DNA of 64,000 nt from Macrotrachela quadricornifera (Eukaryota > Rotifera > Eurotatoria > Philodinida > Philodinidae): NCBI GenBank assembly GCA_022393335.1, contig JAJEKB010021681.1, forward strand, positions 924,373-988,372, given 5' to 3'. The notes beneath the pieces are model-generated. The model saw only the letters and a program-made list of their open reading frames with translations. It did not search any database and had not been told where the DNA came from. Positions within the stretch are counted from its first letter, which is position 1; each line of letters begins with the position of its first letter. The position numbers and the translations under genes are program-made. This document shows, piece after piece, positions 12,484-24,420 of this stretch.

Positions 12484-12853
12484 TATCGGGTCAACGTCAC
12501 GTTGAATGTTGCAACCTCATGTCAGACACTGCTAACAACTTCAGATTCTTCACACGATTTGATGATCAAATATATACTCGGACATGGTATTCATTCTTGT
12601 AAAAAGTGAATGACAGTAATTTTTCTTTGAGGATGGGCAATATTTACAGAGTATTGTATAATGGATTTTGCTAGACATTCTCTTTCTGAACGCATCATTT
12701 TGATTTAAAACAAAAGCCATATGACTTATTGTATATTAAACTGAAGTTCTTTTAACACTGTACTACATGACGCAAAGAGAAAGAAAAACGACCACGTTTA
12801 CATGAAATATCTATATATATAATAAATTTGTCTAAAGACTTTTGCAACAGGAG

Positions 12854-13477
12854 TCAGTAGTGTAGAACTCGTTAATTTGATTCGTGTATTAAAATTTTAC
12901 TCGAGTTTTAAACTTTTACATACATGTAGAACTCGAACACTCTACTCGAGTATTAAAACTTTTACTCTAGTTTTCAACTATTCAACTACTCAACTATTGA
13001 TACACGAAAGATTAAGAACGCTAACTACAGGATGCTTCCTGAAGAATGCTTGAAGTAATACACATAATGTTGAGGGTGAGGGGTGAGGGTAGGGGTGTGC
13101 GTGAGGTTGTCAAAGAACCGCTACCTATAAGTTGCGGCCAAAGTGCAATGCACACCATCTTTCTCCCGTGGATTAGCTTCAGCATCCTGTAGGCAGCATC
13201 CTGTAGACAGCATTGTGTAGGCAGCATCCTTCAGGCAGCATCCTGGAGACGGCATTCTCAGGCAGCATCCTGTAGACAGCATACTGCAGGCGGCATCCTA
13301 CAGTAGCATCCGTAATCTATCATATAGTAATAGTTGAATACTGGAAAACTCGAATACTCGAGCAATACAACTTTTAATAGTTGAATGGTTGAAAACTTGA
13401 GTACTCGATTATTAAAAGTTTAAAACTTGAGTAAAATTTTAATACTCGAATCGAATTAACGAGTTCTACACTACTGA
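12854..13477. mobile_element. Foldback/MITE-like element with long inverted repeats
   Basis: The ends TCAGTAGTGTAGAACTCGTT and its complement at 13458-13477 begin inverted arms of more than 100 bp. The arms contain repeated ACTCGAGTATTAAAACTTTT modules. The CAGTRGTG start resembles hAT termini, but I see no clear 8-bp target duplication. The centre holds a minisatellite and no transposase, so this would be a non-autonomous element. Confidence 0.75.
13180..13315. repeat. ~16 bp minisatellite, GCAGCATCCTGTAGAC type
   Basis: About eight units of GCAGCATCCTGTAG(G/A)C with small variations follow each other inside the foldback element. A related inverted fragment (GGATGCTTCCTGAAG) lies near 13030, on the other side of a G-rich stretch (GAGGGGTGAGGGTAGGGGTG). 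No coding sense. Confidence 0.8.
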
Positions 13478-13649
13478 TTTTTATCAAATCAGGCTATTTT
13501 TTAATAATCCTCGTTTCAAGAACTATAATAACAAGTGTCCTTTTTATTAATGCAAAAAATTTCCATGGTTTTGAGATATGCGGTACAATCGATTAGTCCA
13601 TTTAGTGCTAACTTTTAAAGAAAACTGATTCATAAATTTTTTTCACGAA

Positions 13650-14265
13650 CGATCTTAATTGTTAAATCAGTGTTGTTTTTCGTTTGACTTTGTTTCAACC
13701 GATAGTGTTGACGATTCTGACATCATTACTGTGTTAGATGATGTTGTTGTGACGTTGTGCCGTCTTGATGAAAGATTCAGTCGTTACTAAAACTTTATTC
13801 TCATCTTTGAAGGCTATTGGAAGTACTTTTTTGATAAAACAATCATGAATAACAGTTCTTTCATCTAAGTTCCTCCAATGGTACGATATTCTTGGAACAG
13901 ATGTCCAGCCACACCATTATTTTTTGTATGAACTTTCATTTCTGCTTGATGCCATCTTGTTCAATGGTATTAGTGTTTCTTCCTTCCCGAAGATTGATCG
14001 AATCCAGTTTGGAAACTGTTTTCGTTTGATCTTTTGACCGCTGGAAAGTGATGGTTTCAATATCTTTTTATATAGTTTTAGTCCCAAATCGATTTTTAAT
14101 ATTCACCTAATACTTGTTGCAGAAATACCAAGCTCTATCGGTATTTTTCGAGCTAATACCCCTTTCTTTTTCGGCGTAAACAGGTTCTCATCTTTTGAAT
14201 ATTTTCTTTCGTACTGATTATACGCGGATCACTACAAGTACCCCGTAGTAGGATACACCCAAATC
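13650..14265 (-). pseudogene. Mariner-like transposase pseudogene
   Basis: On the minus strand the sequence gives SDPRIISTKENIQKMR near 14250, then after a frameshift ENLFTPKKKGVLARKIPIEL and GISATSIR, a stop, LKIDLGLKLYKKILKPSL and FPNWIRSIFGKEETLI. Further down come ERTVIHDCFIKKVLPIAF and IKTAQRHNNII. These match in order the helix-turn-helix, linker and parts of the DDE/D domain of a mariner-type transposase. The catalytic residues are lost: the usual FQQDGA.PH segment is replaced by frameshifted sequence. There are several stops and frame changes, so it is inactive. Confidence 0.75.
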
Positions 14266-15385
14266 AATGAATCTTGAAAAACTTTACTTTTTATTCTCTG
14301 AAAAGTTATGTATGTAGTATCAAGCTAGATATCAAATCGATAGATTCATAGCGCTGGAGACAGTGTATTCTTTAAAAAAAAATTAGTCTAATCAGATGAA
14401 GAGTGAAAAACACGTCACTGAAATATTGAGAGGTTGATTTTACCTGACGCATTCGTTACCACTGCTATCTGAGAGATAATTTATCACATGATCTATTGCG
14501 ATGAACGTTTACAAAGATTAGTCAAACATTTAGATTAGAGAAAAATATCATCAATAAATCTTCTGAGCCAGAATTGGAAGAAGTCGTTAGTATATTGAAG
14601 AAAACTAAACATGAGTTGATTTTGAAACAACTTGCTGCATATTTCAATAATCAAAAAATATAAGTCGCTATTCAGCGTGTTGTAAATATATAATAGGGTT
14701 GCGATACGACTAAAGTATTGTACACTTCCACCTTCAGCTAAGGATGCGAAAATATGTGAAAAAAGGTCAATAAAGCTTTATTAAAAAAATAACTTCTAAT
14801 TATTTGTTTATTATTTAGCAACAATTATTATGATAATTGTCAAGATATATTTGTTGAAAATAATAAATTATTCGTAATTCAAGTTTCATCTATTTACCAT
14901 TTTTCATTTATTTAATGATCATATTATTCTATTGATCATTCCGTATTTTTTTATTTATCAATTAAACGCATACCGTAATAAATTGGCATCATAAAAATAT
15001 TGATCAAGATATGCTTACTAATCTTATTTAATTTCAAGGAGATAAAAACAAACTTATTGTTTATACCAAGGGAGAAAAATCTGAAAATCTCAAATACGAT
15101 TTTTCTTAGTCGATTCATATTTCCGAAGGAATCAAAAGGATGCAACTTTCTATCCAATATTATAGGAAGTAATTAGAATATTTGCTGCAAATGGAGTAGT
15201 AAAATATTTTTTTTTATAAATAAATATTTGAAAGCCCAAACACTTTTTACCTTTCCTATGTAGACTAATTTTCAGAAATAATTTTCTTTTTCTAATACAC
15301 ATTTGATGAATTCAGGTGATTTTATGTCCATTGTGATATACCTATATACCTTTTTATGATTCAAGCCTTATATTACTCAACAAAT
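14266..15385. other. Gene-free AT-rich stretch
   Basis: A ~45-residue frame near 14540-14660 (SSEPELEEVVSILKKT, then LILKQLAAYFNN) looks protein-like but ends at a stop and could not be assigned to a family. The rest is low-complexity AT-rich sequence. Confidence 0.4.
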
Positions 15386-16068
15386 TAAAGGGTGAGCCAT
15401 AAGTCTTGGTCGATCTTAGAAAAATTACTTGTTCTCTCTTATAACATGACAAATATTACTCTAAATTTCCAGGCCTATGGTCTTTATTAGAAGGGAGACA
15501 CACAAGTTTGTGTGGCAGAAAAGATTTTTTCACATTCCCCAGAACTTATATTGGTGAGACTCCATGGTATATGCAATTGGAAATTCTGGTGAATAGATTT
15601 TTGCAGATTTCTTACATATGTTTCGTTAGAATGCTAGCTGTTGAGTATGAAAAATTATCTTGGGCTTTTCAAAATGGTTTTCAGCTAGAAAATATTTTTA
15701 TATTTTGAAGAACACCATTATTTTCGTGAAATATATAACTTTTAAAAATATGCGAAAATTTTCTCGGTCACCCCTCTTCTTAGCTTAGAAAACTAGTCTT
15801 TTCAGGTGAAGTATGGTATTTTGCAAAGTCCAAAAATAAATTTTTCACAATCAGCAGCTCGCGCTCTAACGAAACATATGTAAGGAAACTGTAAAAACCT
15901 GTTCACCAGAATTTCCAATTGCATACACGATGAAGTCTCACGAAAATTTAGGGCAGTATCCATCCTGTTATAGTTGATGATAGATCCAATTCTGAGCATT
16001 ATAGAATTTGTATAAAAGAGAACGAGCAATTTTTCTGAAAGCGACTAAAACTTTTGGCTCATCCCTTA
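15386..16068. mobile_element. Palindromic element flanked by TA, mariner-like termini
   Basis: The left end TAAAGGGTGAGCCATAAGT and the complement of the right end (TAAGGGATGAGCCAAAAGT, reading inward from 16068) begin arms that stay alignable for over 250 bp. As a result both strands carry the same frame: MQLEILVNRFLQ is read plus-strand in the left arm (15508-15708) and minus-strand in the right arm (15802-16029). The conserved frame is a consequence of the inversion and is not evidence for a gene. TA at both borders fits a Tc1/mariner-mobilised foldback element. Confidence 0.8.
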
Positions 16069-16411
16069 GTTGTTCATTAAAATAGTTGTCAGAGTGTTTA
16101 TTAAATGTTTTAATTAAGAAAGTATAGGCGAGATCAGTAGAATTCGAAATTAGTCTGAACAAAACCTCCTACAAGTGGCACTACTACTATAATTAATGTT
16201 AAGTTGCTGTATGTAAAGACATTCTATAAAATCGAAAAATGCATCATCATTGTATATCACACCAACTAAATGTTCATTGATTCAACATATTCTTCATTTT
16301 TGAAAGAATATAAACACAAACAAAAGGATTGTTTATTGCTTTGAACGTCAAGTTTTTAATCAAAAACAGTAGAAGTAATGATGTATATCGAGTACCTGCA
16401 ATATATGTAAA

Positions 16412-16683
16412 TAAAGGATGGGCTTAAAGTTCTGACTTTATTTGTACAATTAATTTTTTTACGTCAAAGCACATCATTAATAATTGGTGTCTACGATAGA
16501 AAGACGCTCTACAAAACCACCTATGAATACCTTCTCTTAACTCTTACAGCAAGAAAATAAAATTATACAAGTGAGCTGTTTTGTAGAGCGTCTTTCTAGT
16601 AGAGAGATTAATTTTTAAAGATCTGTTTTAATATAAAAAAATTAATTATACAAATCCATTCAAGAGTTTTGGTCCATCCTTTA
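16412..16683. mobile_element. 272 bp MITE with TA borders
   Basis: The termini read TAAAGGATGGGCTTAAAGTT on the left and TAAAGGATGGACCAAAACTC inward from the right, with matching sequence for about 50 bp. Inside is a second, perfect 21-bp inverted repeat (16497-16517 with 16578-16598). The AAGGATGG start is related to the AAGGGTGAG terminus of the neighbouring 15.4 kb element, so both may use the same mariner-like transposase. Confidence 0.8.
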
Positions 16684-16985
16684 TATGTATCAGCACACTC
16701 GAGTAATCTCAATGATTTGCGATCTTCTATCAAGAATAACTGGTGGTTACATTCATATCGGTACGAAAAACATTTACACTATGTAAAGTAACTGAAGCGA
16801 GAATGTGAAAGGTTGTTTTGTATCAAGTCAAACTGATGAAAATCTCGCATTATAAAAATTGTTTCACTTTTTAGATAAAATATCGAACATATTATCTAAT
16901 GTTGACACAAATGAGTTTAATTGCTATACTGCATCAAATGATGTCACAGCTATTTCTCCCAAGAACGTACGAAAAAACCTTCTGA

Positions 16986-17662
16986 TTTTTTAATAGTTCT
17001 ACTGAAAACCTTACAAGAAATAAGTTAGAAAAATTTGTAATATATGGTTTGATGCATTATCATTTCTTCTTTCCAATATTAAAAACAACAGCTCTCTATA
17101 TTACTTTAATCAAAACTTCTTCAAAAAATGAAAACATTCCTACGGTTACTATATATTATATGAAACAGGTTATTAGTTTTTTTTTTCTTTTGAAAGTTTT
17201 ATAATTATAATATTAGTGGAATATTGATGAAATAGAAAAGAAAAATTAGAAGACCGTTTTCTTTATTATTCCGAGCAAAAGAAAATTTTTTGAAACTTTC
17301 TCTAAGAAAATAAGGTTAGTATGTTCTTACTTTTTGTATGCTTGAAGTGTTTGATAATTGAAATTCTATGCAAAAGGCCAGAAGATTCGTTTTTCAGTGA
17401 TTTAATTACAATATAATTTCATAATTAATGAGACTGAGAGATCCCGATAAAATCGTCGATTTTGATGTGTTTCATCTACCCTTTTAAAGTTTATTTTGAT
17501 CAATATTCAAAATGTTAGGAGAGAACTAAATTAAGATAATATTTTTTAGTTAGTTATGCCGATAAATGTGAAACATTTTGCTAGAAAAGCTGTGTAAAAT
17601 GATTCACAGGGAATTGCTGTTTCTAACCTATTTTTTGTAAGGTTTTCAGTGAATCTTTTAAA
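16986..17662. mobile_element. Element with ~50 bp terminal inverted repeats
   Basis: ACTGAAAACCTTACAAGAAA at 17001 and the complement of 17631-17650 match for about 38 bp with three mismatches. Weaker pairing extends outward to 16986 and 17662. The interior is AT-rich without a transposase. A piece of it near 17040-17140 resembles 33310-33410. Confidence 0.6.
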
Positions 17663-18375
17663 AAGAAAAATTTTCGAGTGAATTGTTTACAATGATTTTT
17701 CACTAACCAGGCTTATATTCAAAGCTGTCATCAAAGATCTGCAAATAACGAAAGACTGACGTTTAAATTTAATTATTTACGACTAATAAGAATTCTACCG
17801 TTTTCTAGCTAATGTTTTGTTCTTTTCTTTTTTTTTCTCATAAAATTTTCATTTTTCAGATGATTCAAAATTTGAATAAAAACAACCACAGTTTTCTATC
17901 GAATATTGATGGAATTGTATAGAATAATAGAGCATTGTTTCCTCTATCATTGCATAAAAACAAGAAAATATCTTCAAAATTTTTTACAAGTAAATAAGAT
18001 GGTAACATCGCTGCTTTTGGGATGCCCTAAAAATTGGCATCGACTCGATAATTCTTTCGTCAATATTATCAAGTTCATAGAATAGATACTTTGAATTATT
18101 ACTTCAGAGATCTATTTGAAGTTAATGATCATCTTGATTGTTTCTTTTAATAACGTGTCAGTAACTCTTACAAGCGTTAGTATGATTCATGAATCCTTCT
18201 AATAATTGGTTGTAAGTTTATTTGAAAACATTTACATAGTTCATGTATCTTCGCTAAAGATTTTTAAAAGTGAAATGTATAGAAAATCTTCTATATGTGT
18301 ATGAATAGTTTAAACTTTCTCATAAGACTTCTACAATGAGTATTCGAAGATTCTAAACATTAACATATAGATTTC
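17663..18375. other. Gene-free AT-rich stretch
   Basis: No supported coding, RNA or repeat signal, apart from the start of the duplicated segment near 18.24 kb. Confidence 0.5.
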
Positions 18376-19326
18376 GAACATGAGATACCTAATTTGTCTC
18401 ATACAGCATGAGCCAATTGAATTTTTACTCTTTTCTCTTTTTTTTTTCTCTATTAATTTACAATATATAGCGAGAAAGCTCGGAAGCATGATATTTTTTG
18501 ATATATTCAACCTGAACATTAAACACAGGTTAAACTTAAAATCTAAAGCATATACTAGAAAAAGAACAGATATTTTCTTTTGCTGTAGGATGTCAATTAT
18601 ATTTTGCATATAAGCTCGAGTTAAGTAAATGATAAAATCTTAAATTCTTTTTCAAAAATTTTATAAAAGTTGTATAATCAAATTTCTTTTATCTGCTCTA
18701 ATGGTTTTTCTTGTATGCCAAATGAGCAAAATACGTAGGAATGTTATTTTTCATCATACTAAAAATGTTGAAATATGTTTTTGTTCTATATCTATTCTAA
18801 CTTGACAAAATGATTGAATATTTTTTAAAAAGATATATGGCCAAAAATTCTACAAAATCTCTATAGACCAAATCCTAAAATAAATCCGAAAAGTTCTCAA
18901 CAGATTTTCTATATAATGGCAAGTGACATTCTCTTATAAGTTGTTCATTGTAAGTATAAGAAAAAATTCTATCTTGCAGTTTTTATACAACTTTTCACGA
19001 TACATCTATTGAAAAAGGATTCAAAGTTTTATCATTTATCTAAATCGAGATTGTATGTAAAAATAAAAAATATTAAAACATTAATAACAGCCTGCAGTTA
19101 AAAAGAAATGTCAGGATTTTTTCTAACACATTTTTTATCTTCTAAACTGCATTTGATGTTCAACATGGAAACATCAAAAGATGCCGCGCTTCCGAGTCTT
19201 TTCGCTATATATAGAAGATTAATAACAAAGAGAAGTATTGTAATGAAAGCAAAACAAGCCAAGAAGAAGAATTTAAGTAGTCCCTACCATAATACAAACG
19301 CACTTTCAGAATCTCATGGTTTCGGA
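18376..19326. mobile_element. Inverted-repeat insertion specific to duplication copy 1
   Basis: The left arm (18376-18540) read on the minus strand and the right arm (19140-19326) read on the plus strand are similar. Both contain a GCTTCCGAGYYTTYTCGCTA box followed by an A-rich tract, and the outer ends pair as TTCGAACATGAGATAC with TCCGAAACCATGAGATTC. The corresponding place in copy 2 (about 50.72-50.93 kb) lacks this ~0.9 kb, so it was probably inserted after the duplication. The open frame at 19108-19335 lies in one arm and is not taken as a gene. Confidence 0.55.
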
Positions 19327-20154
19327 AGTAAGTGATGCGACATATTATTGATATTATTGTATTTGCTTTATTGTAAAAGTGATAAATGAAGATTTTACTG
19401 CAAGTTTAAGAAAATAATTGCTTTTTTTTAATCTTCCGAGCTTAATTTACATATCACAAACAGCAGCTGCATAGTTTACACTGAAACATTGAACCATCAA
19501 AAAATTGATACATCATGCGATTGACTTTTTATATCAGCCTTGTATTGTAAAACCTTATAATCCCATGCAGAAGGACCACAATTCATATTTGTTTTATAAT
19601 TCGACCCTAAATTATGCATCTTTATAGTATTTAACTCGAAAAGTAAGCGAATAATACAATGTTTCTTGGAGCCAACACTTTTATTAGATAAAAGTTTTTT
19701 GAATTAAGAACGCTTTGCTATTTACATTTATTTTATGCACTATTTATCATATCAATAGGTTTCTAAGCATTTTTATCATAAATGATAAATTTAGGGAGGA
19801 AAACCTTTTTATTATTATTGTATATTTGAACTACTATTTTTTTTTGAAGACATTGATTGATTTATATCATCTCAATGTAAGAAATGAAATTTTTTCTTGA
19901 CATTTTTTTATTAGTATCAATGTCAAAGATAATCATTACTCACTTATATATCATTCATTATGCAGATTTAATGCATCCCAATCCTATCAAATTATAAAAA
20001 GATAATCATCTTGTAAAGCAAATTTATTTTTTAGAAAATAATTTATTGTCAGGTCAAGTATGTCCGCATACTAGTCATAAACAATTGCAAGTAAACGAAG
20101 TTTTCTATAGAAAAATTTCAACATATTCAAAAACAAGTGCATAGAGGAACAACA

Positions 20155-21147
20155 ATGACAGATTCAAGAATTGAACTAACCGCTCAATTGACACGAGCAA
20201 TCATACCTCCAATCATGATAATGGGTATTGTTGGAAATTTATTTAATATTGCTGTATTGACGAGACCTGGATTGTATAATCATCCTTGTTCTCGTTATTT
20301 TCTTGTTCTTGCATGTAACAACTTATTCTTCTCGATTTTTCTACTTACTTTTCGCCTTTTATCTGATGGATATCAATTGGATCCAACAAGAACTTGTCTT
20401 TTTTGTTGTAAAACCATTTTATATATTCAACAAGTATCCATGTTTGTATCAGCTTATTTGATTGTACTTGCATCGATTGATCGATTTTGTGGTAGTTCAT
20501 CAAATATTAAACGACGAAATTTCAGCACATTAATTGTTACTCGTTGGGCAATCATTTTTGTTTTCAGCTTTTTTATACTTTTTTTCATAAGTTCTTTAGT
20601 AATGCTTGACACACAACCTGGTCAAGCAGTTCCATGTCGTATTTCAGTCACAACTATTTATAGTCGTATATATCCACTTATTCAAGCAGTTCTTTTCTCT
20701 ATTATTCCTTCTTTACTTATGACAATCTTTGGTTTATTAACTATTTACAATACAAAACAACTTCGAGTTCTTCCTATTTTAGTCTCACGATTTCGTCGCA
20801 CAGAACATCAACTTATTCGTATGTTACTTGTTCAAGTGGGTTCTCATCTTGTACTTAGTATTCCATTGTGTATAATTTATATTATTGGATTTATGCCTAT
20901 ACAACTCTTTAATGCAATAGAATACTACTTTCTCTTTCGAATCACTCAACTTTTTTTCGGTTTATCATATGCTACATCCATTGTTATATACTTTCTATCT
21001 TCTGGTGTATATAGAAAGGAACTTATTCGTATCATAAGAAGACTATTTGGACTTAAACGTAATAACGTAATTTATCCTATGGGCATCCGACAAATTCTTC
21101 AAACAATTCCAACAAAAACAGTCAGGAGTTTGAAAATAGTCATGTAA
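20155..21147 (+). CDS. Rhodopsin-like 7TM G-protein-coupled receptor, paralogue A
   Basis: An intronless 330-residue protein with seven hydrophobic segments and the class A layout. TM1 carries GIVGNLFNIAVL with the usual Gly-Asn. TM3 ends in SIDRF, the counterpart of the E/DRY motif. Cysteines before TM3 (TRTCLFCC) and in the second extracellular loop (AVPCRIS) can form the standard disulphide. TM6 has the bend proline (SIPLCIIY) and TM7 ends YATSIVIYFLSSGVYRKEL in place of NPxxY, followed by a short basic tail. The frame extends 18 bases upstream to a GTG, but ATG at 20155 is the natural start. The ligand cannot be told from sequence; small peptide receptors are the likeliest relatives. Paralogue B lies 32 kb downstream; the two are about 90% identical. 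It should act at the plasma membrane. Confidence 0.9.
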   Translation: MTDSRIELTAQLTRAIIPPIMIMGIVGNLFNIAVLTRPGLYNHPCSRYFLVLACNNLFFSIFLLTFRLLSDGYQLDPTRTCLFCCKTILYIQQVSMFVSAYLIVLASIDRFCGSSSNIKRRNFSTLIVTRWAIIFVFSFFILFFISSLVMLDTQPGQAVPCRISVTTIYSRIYPLIQAVLFSIIPSLLMTIFGLLTIYNTKQLRVLPILVSRFRRTEHQLIRMLLVQVGSHLVLSIPLCIIYIIGFMPIQLFNAIEYYFLFRITQLFFGLSYATSIVIYFLSSGVYRKELIRIIRRLFGLKRNNVIYPMGIRQILQTIPTKTVRSLKIVM

Positions 21148-23485
21148 AATGTTAATCAATGTGATTTATAGTAGTATAATTAAAAGAAGATTAATAAGAT
21201 GATCATCAACACTTGCATTTGGAAGGTTTTTAAAATGAACGTGTCTAACAGAAAATGAAAGGATTGGGATCAAAAATAATACATACAATACTGAGAATTA
21301 CTCATTGTTAAAACATATCTTGTGCCGTCTCTACCAACTTCATATTATTCTTTTTCTTGTCTTCTATTCGATTGTTATATGTTGTATGATTTTCATCGTT
21401 GCAGTGGTTCCCTGGTTTCTTTATCTGATTTTGCATTTAAAATAAAATCATTTGAAAACAAATGACACAAAGATAAATGAGAATCTGATATTCATGATAG
21501 TCCATATGAAATTGATCATCGTCAGAAACTCACAGCATTTTGATTTATTCGTAGCAGCTTCATAGCTCTTTTATTGTAATGTATCAAAGGCTAGAGTCGA
21601 CATTTCTCTATCGAACTGTACATATATGTTGCAAATTAGATTGAATGAAAGTATAATATTGGTATATTAATTGTTGATGAAATTTTTTTTAACGATAGTT
21701 AATGATGTCTCAACAATGTAGTAAATTCGAAACATTATATAAAACAAGGTTTCTTATAGCTACTATTATCCGCTGATATACTACACTTTTCTCTATCCTA
21801 CAGAAATCTTTTTTACTTCTCGCAATGCTTTTGAAGGACGTTTTACTTCTTCTGAAGACATTTTTTCATTTTATACAGACGATTATTCTTATTATTACGG
21901 AAATTATTCTATTTTCTATCGAATCTTTTTATTATTTATCTTTTACAGAAAAGGAAAGTTTGTTAAATAAAAAATAATCTGTAATATTAAGTTCGAGAGA
22001 CAATAATAAGTCTATAGATACTCTTGTTCTTTTCTTATCGAAGAAGATAAATTATTGTCTCATAACGAAGTCATACTCTTTTCTCGAAGAGATAGGGACT
22101 AAAGTCATGAATAGAAACTATTGTTTACTGATATTGTACATAGTGAATGGTAGGGGGACCAATTCTATAGAATTGTGATTACAGTAATACCTACCTGCTC
22201 CATTGCTATTCAAGTCTTTTGTTGACATCATTATAGCAGAAACGATCTACCAAAGCTAACATTCCATAAATTGATAAATGAAACTATGATTTTGAGAGAA
22301 AACGTGATTTTTATATTGAAATGGGAAGCGATTCAGCACTAGATGCACACTCGATTGAAAACTGATCTCGTATATCTGAAAAAATTGCACTTCATGCTTT
22401 CATAGAAAATTGTATAACCGTATTTTTTTAGATTTCTAACACCAGGCTTAAGATAAGACTTTAGATCGACTTTGAATATTTTTCTGATAAAAAGTTTCCT
22501 TATTTTACATATTCCATGGCATATAAATCGTTTATATTTCCTTGTGTCGAAAAATTAATCAATCCGAGCGCTTGCCATATGAAAGTCAATCATTAATCGT
22601 GGAAGGGGTATAAATTTTGATCATCTAGGTACTTATTTGTTATCTCTATCGTTCATTTCAATTTATACTATTGATATTCCATAGTTTTATGATCATCCGG
22701 TTCTTGTTAAAACAATAATCTCAAGACGGAAAAGACACAAAGAAAAAAAATCTTATTCATAAAGTATTGAGAATCGCCACCAATGGTTATAAGTGACTTG
22801 GAATGTCAGAATGAGATTTTTCTCCTTGGATATATATATATATCAATGGATTTGTCCGAAAAGTATATTAAGTTTTGAATACAAAAAATCTTATGCAAAT
22901 TTTTCCTCAAGATATTACAAATGTGTATTAACAATGACGAATTTAAATTTGTTTTTAATACAACGTATGGTAGAGATTGAGTTCTACTAATCCAAGGACA
23001 TTCAGCAGGAGACAATATTATTGATTTATTAGATTTAGTATTTGAGAATTAATCCAAAGTGATACAAAACTTAATTATAATTTGTTTTAAAGGTTTTTAT
23101 TAACTTTTATTTCTTTTTTAACCTATTCTACGAAGATGTACACATGAAAAAGTATATTGATAAACAATCTTCTACATTCGCATAATTATTAATATTAATT
23201 CTTAAGAAAAAATCGCTATTTTCTCATTACTTTTCCTTTTATTCACATTCCAAGATTATTGTATCAACTAAATAAGATTCTGTCTATTTAAAATTATTGA
23301 TTTATCTATTATATGAGATGATGACCTTTTCAATAAACGGTTTCAATCTATTAGAAGATTTGTCGTCAATAAAATGTTTCTTTTTTTTATGTAGTTATAT
23401 GATTAGATTAGAAAGAAGAACAAGAATTTGTTGTTGTTGAATTATGAAAGGAAAAGAAATGATTTGTTAGTATAATTTATTATAT
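21148..23485. other. Intergenic AT-rich region
   Basis: The first ~400 bp still align with the region downstream of paralogue B. The rest has only chance frames, and I see no repeat arms or exons. Confidence 0.5.
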
Positions 23486-23489
23486 TTTA

Positions 23490-24420
23490 GAATGAAATTG
23501 TGCTCTAATATCATTAGTATTGACAGGTACACAATCGAATGAAATAATTAATCTTTTGAGAGCAATAAAATTTGACGATTTGTTTTTTATTCATTATAAT
23601 CAACCTATTAATGAGAATACTCATTTTTTTTATTATTCACATACAAGTGTGCAGGAAGGATTGAATATTAGAGTTAAAGAAACTAGTCAAATTATTTCAG
23701 TTCCACTATTTCCAATCTGTCGATACAATCGAAAATTACTTCATGAAATAAATAGTCGATTTATAAACTTCGGAAAAACATAAGAACTCGCTGATCATGA
23801 AAAATAAATTTCATCATTCACTTATATACACAATGCATCCATTGGGATGGATTTATAAAATAGGCTATTTTCCAGAAATGAATAATTTTCTTGATCAAGC
23901 TAATCCTAATATATAGAAAAAATATTTCAATGTTTTCCAAAAAATTTATCAAGTGCCACATTGAATGGATTGTTCAAAGAAGCTAATTTACAGGAACTAT
24001 TAACAAAATCGATGTTAATTGAACAATTAATCAATAATAGACTGATTTATTTTTTGCAAAAAAAAGGACAATCAAATCAAGATGATCATTTACACGTATC
24101 CTCAAAAAATTTCTGGAAGAAGAACGACAAACTTCCAAGAGTTCATCAATAGATGTTGGAAAGCGACTTTTATTAAAATAAATAATTAAGATTTACGTTT
24201 AATTAATACATCAAGAATTGCTGATACGAAAGGTGTTTTATAAAATGAAAATAATTGTGAAGATATTCTTGCTTTTTCTAAGTTAATTTGAATATTTAAA
24301 TGAAGAAGGACTACATATTCTATTTCGTTTTTGTACAAAAGCATTTACTTCGACATGCACATTTTCATGATAAAGAAAAATGCTTGATTAAACTAGTTAC
24401 CAGCCAGATAACATAAGTTC
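23490..24420 (+). pseudogene. Fragments of an SNTX-like/AIG1 GTPase gene
   Basis: After the same TTTTAGAATGAA context that precedes the intact gene at 33547, a frame at 23560-23710 reads IHYNQPINENTHFFYYSHTS and resembles the intact HNQPIHKNMRFLYYSYTS. At 24030-24150 NRLIYFLQKKGQSNQD matches the C-terminal DRLINFLQQKGQLNQD. At 24215-24400 broken frames resemble the GTPase core (ADTKG for the DTPG region, LFRFCTKAF). The pieces are separated by stops and the order is disturbed: the C-terminal part comes before the GTPase part. Upstream DNA at 23340-23460 also resembles 32030-32170. It is a decayed and rearranged copy with no product. Confidence 0.75.

Larger units (their letters stand above)
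18240..21540. repeat. Segmental duplication, copy 1
   Basis: The sequence aligns in the same orientation with 50640-53520. Matching blocks occur upstream (GAGTATTCGAAGATTC to ATGAGATACCTAATT against 50670-50740; GGACCACAATTCATATTTGT near 19573 against 51051), across the receptor gene and downstream (AATTAAAAGAAGATTAATAA near 21178). Noncoding parts have diverged with many indels, and copy 1 carries an extra ~900 bp inverted-repeat insertion. Confidence 0.8.

Noticed and set aside
13075..13110. G-rich GAGGGTGAGGGGTGAGGG stretch considered as telomeric repeat
   Set aside because: It is short, irregular, and lies in the middle of a foldback element. There is no tandem array of a fixed telomere unit.
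15508..16029. Two similar proteins on opposite strands as a divergent gene pair
   Set aside because: They are the two arms of one inverted-repeat element. Similarity extends through noncoding parts to the termini.
20137..20154. Upstream GTG start giving six extra residues in receptor A (and 52036 in receptor B)
   Set aside because: A eukaryotic gene should use ATG. The ATG at 20155/52054 is conserved and gives a normal receptor N-terminus.
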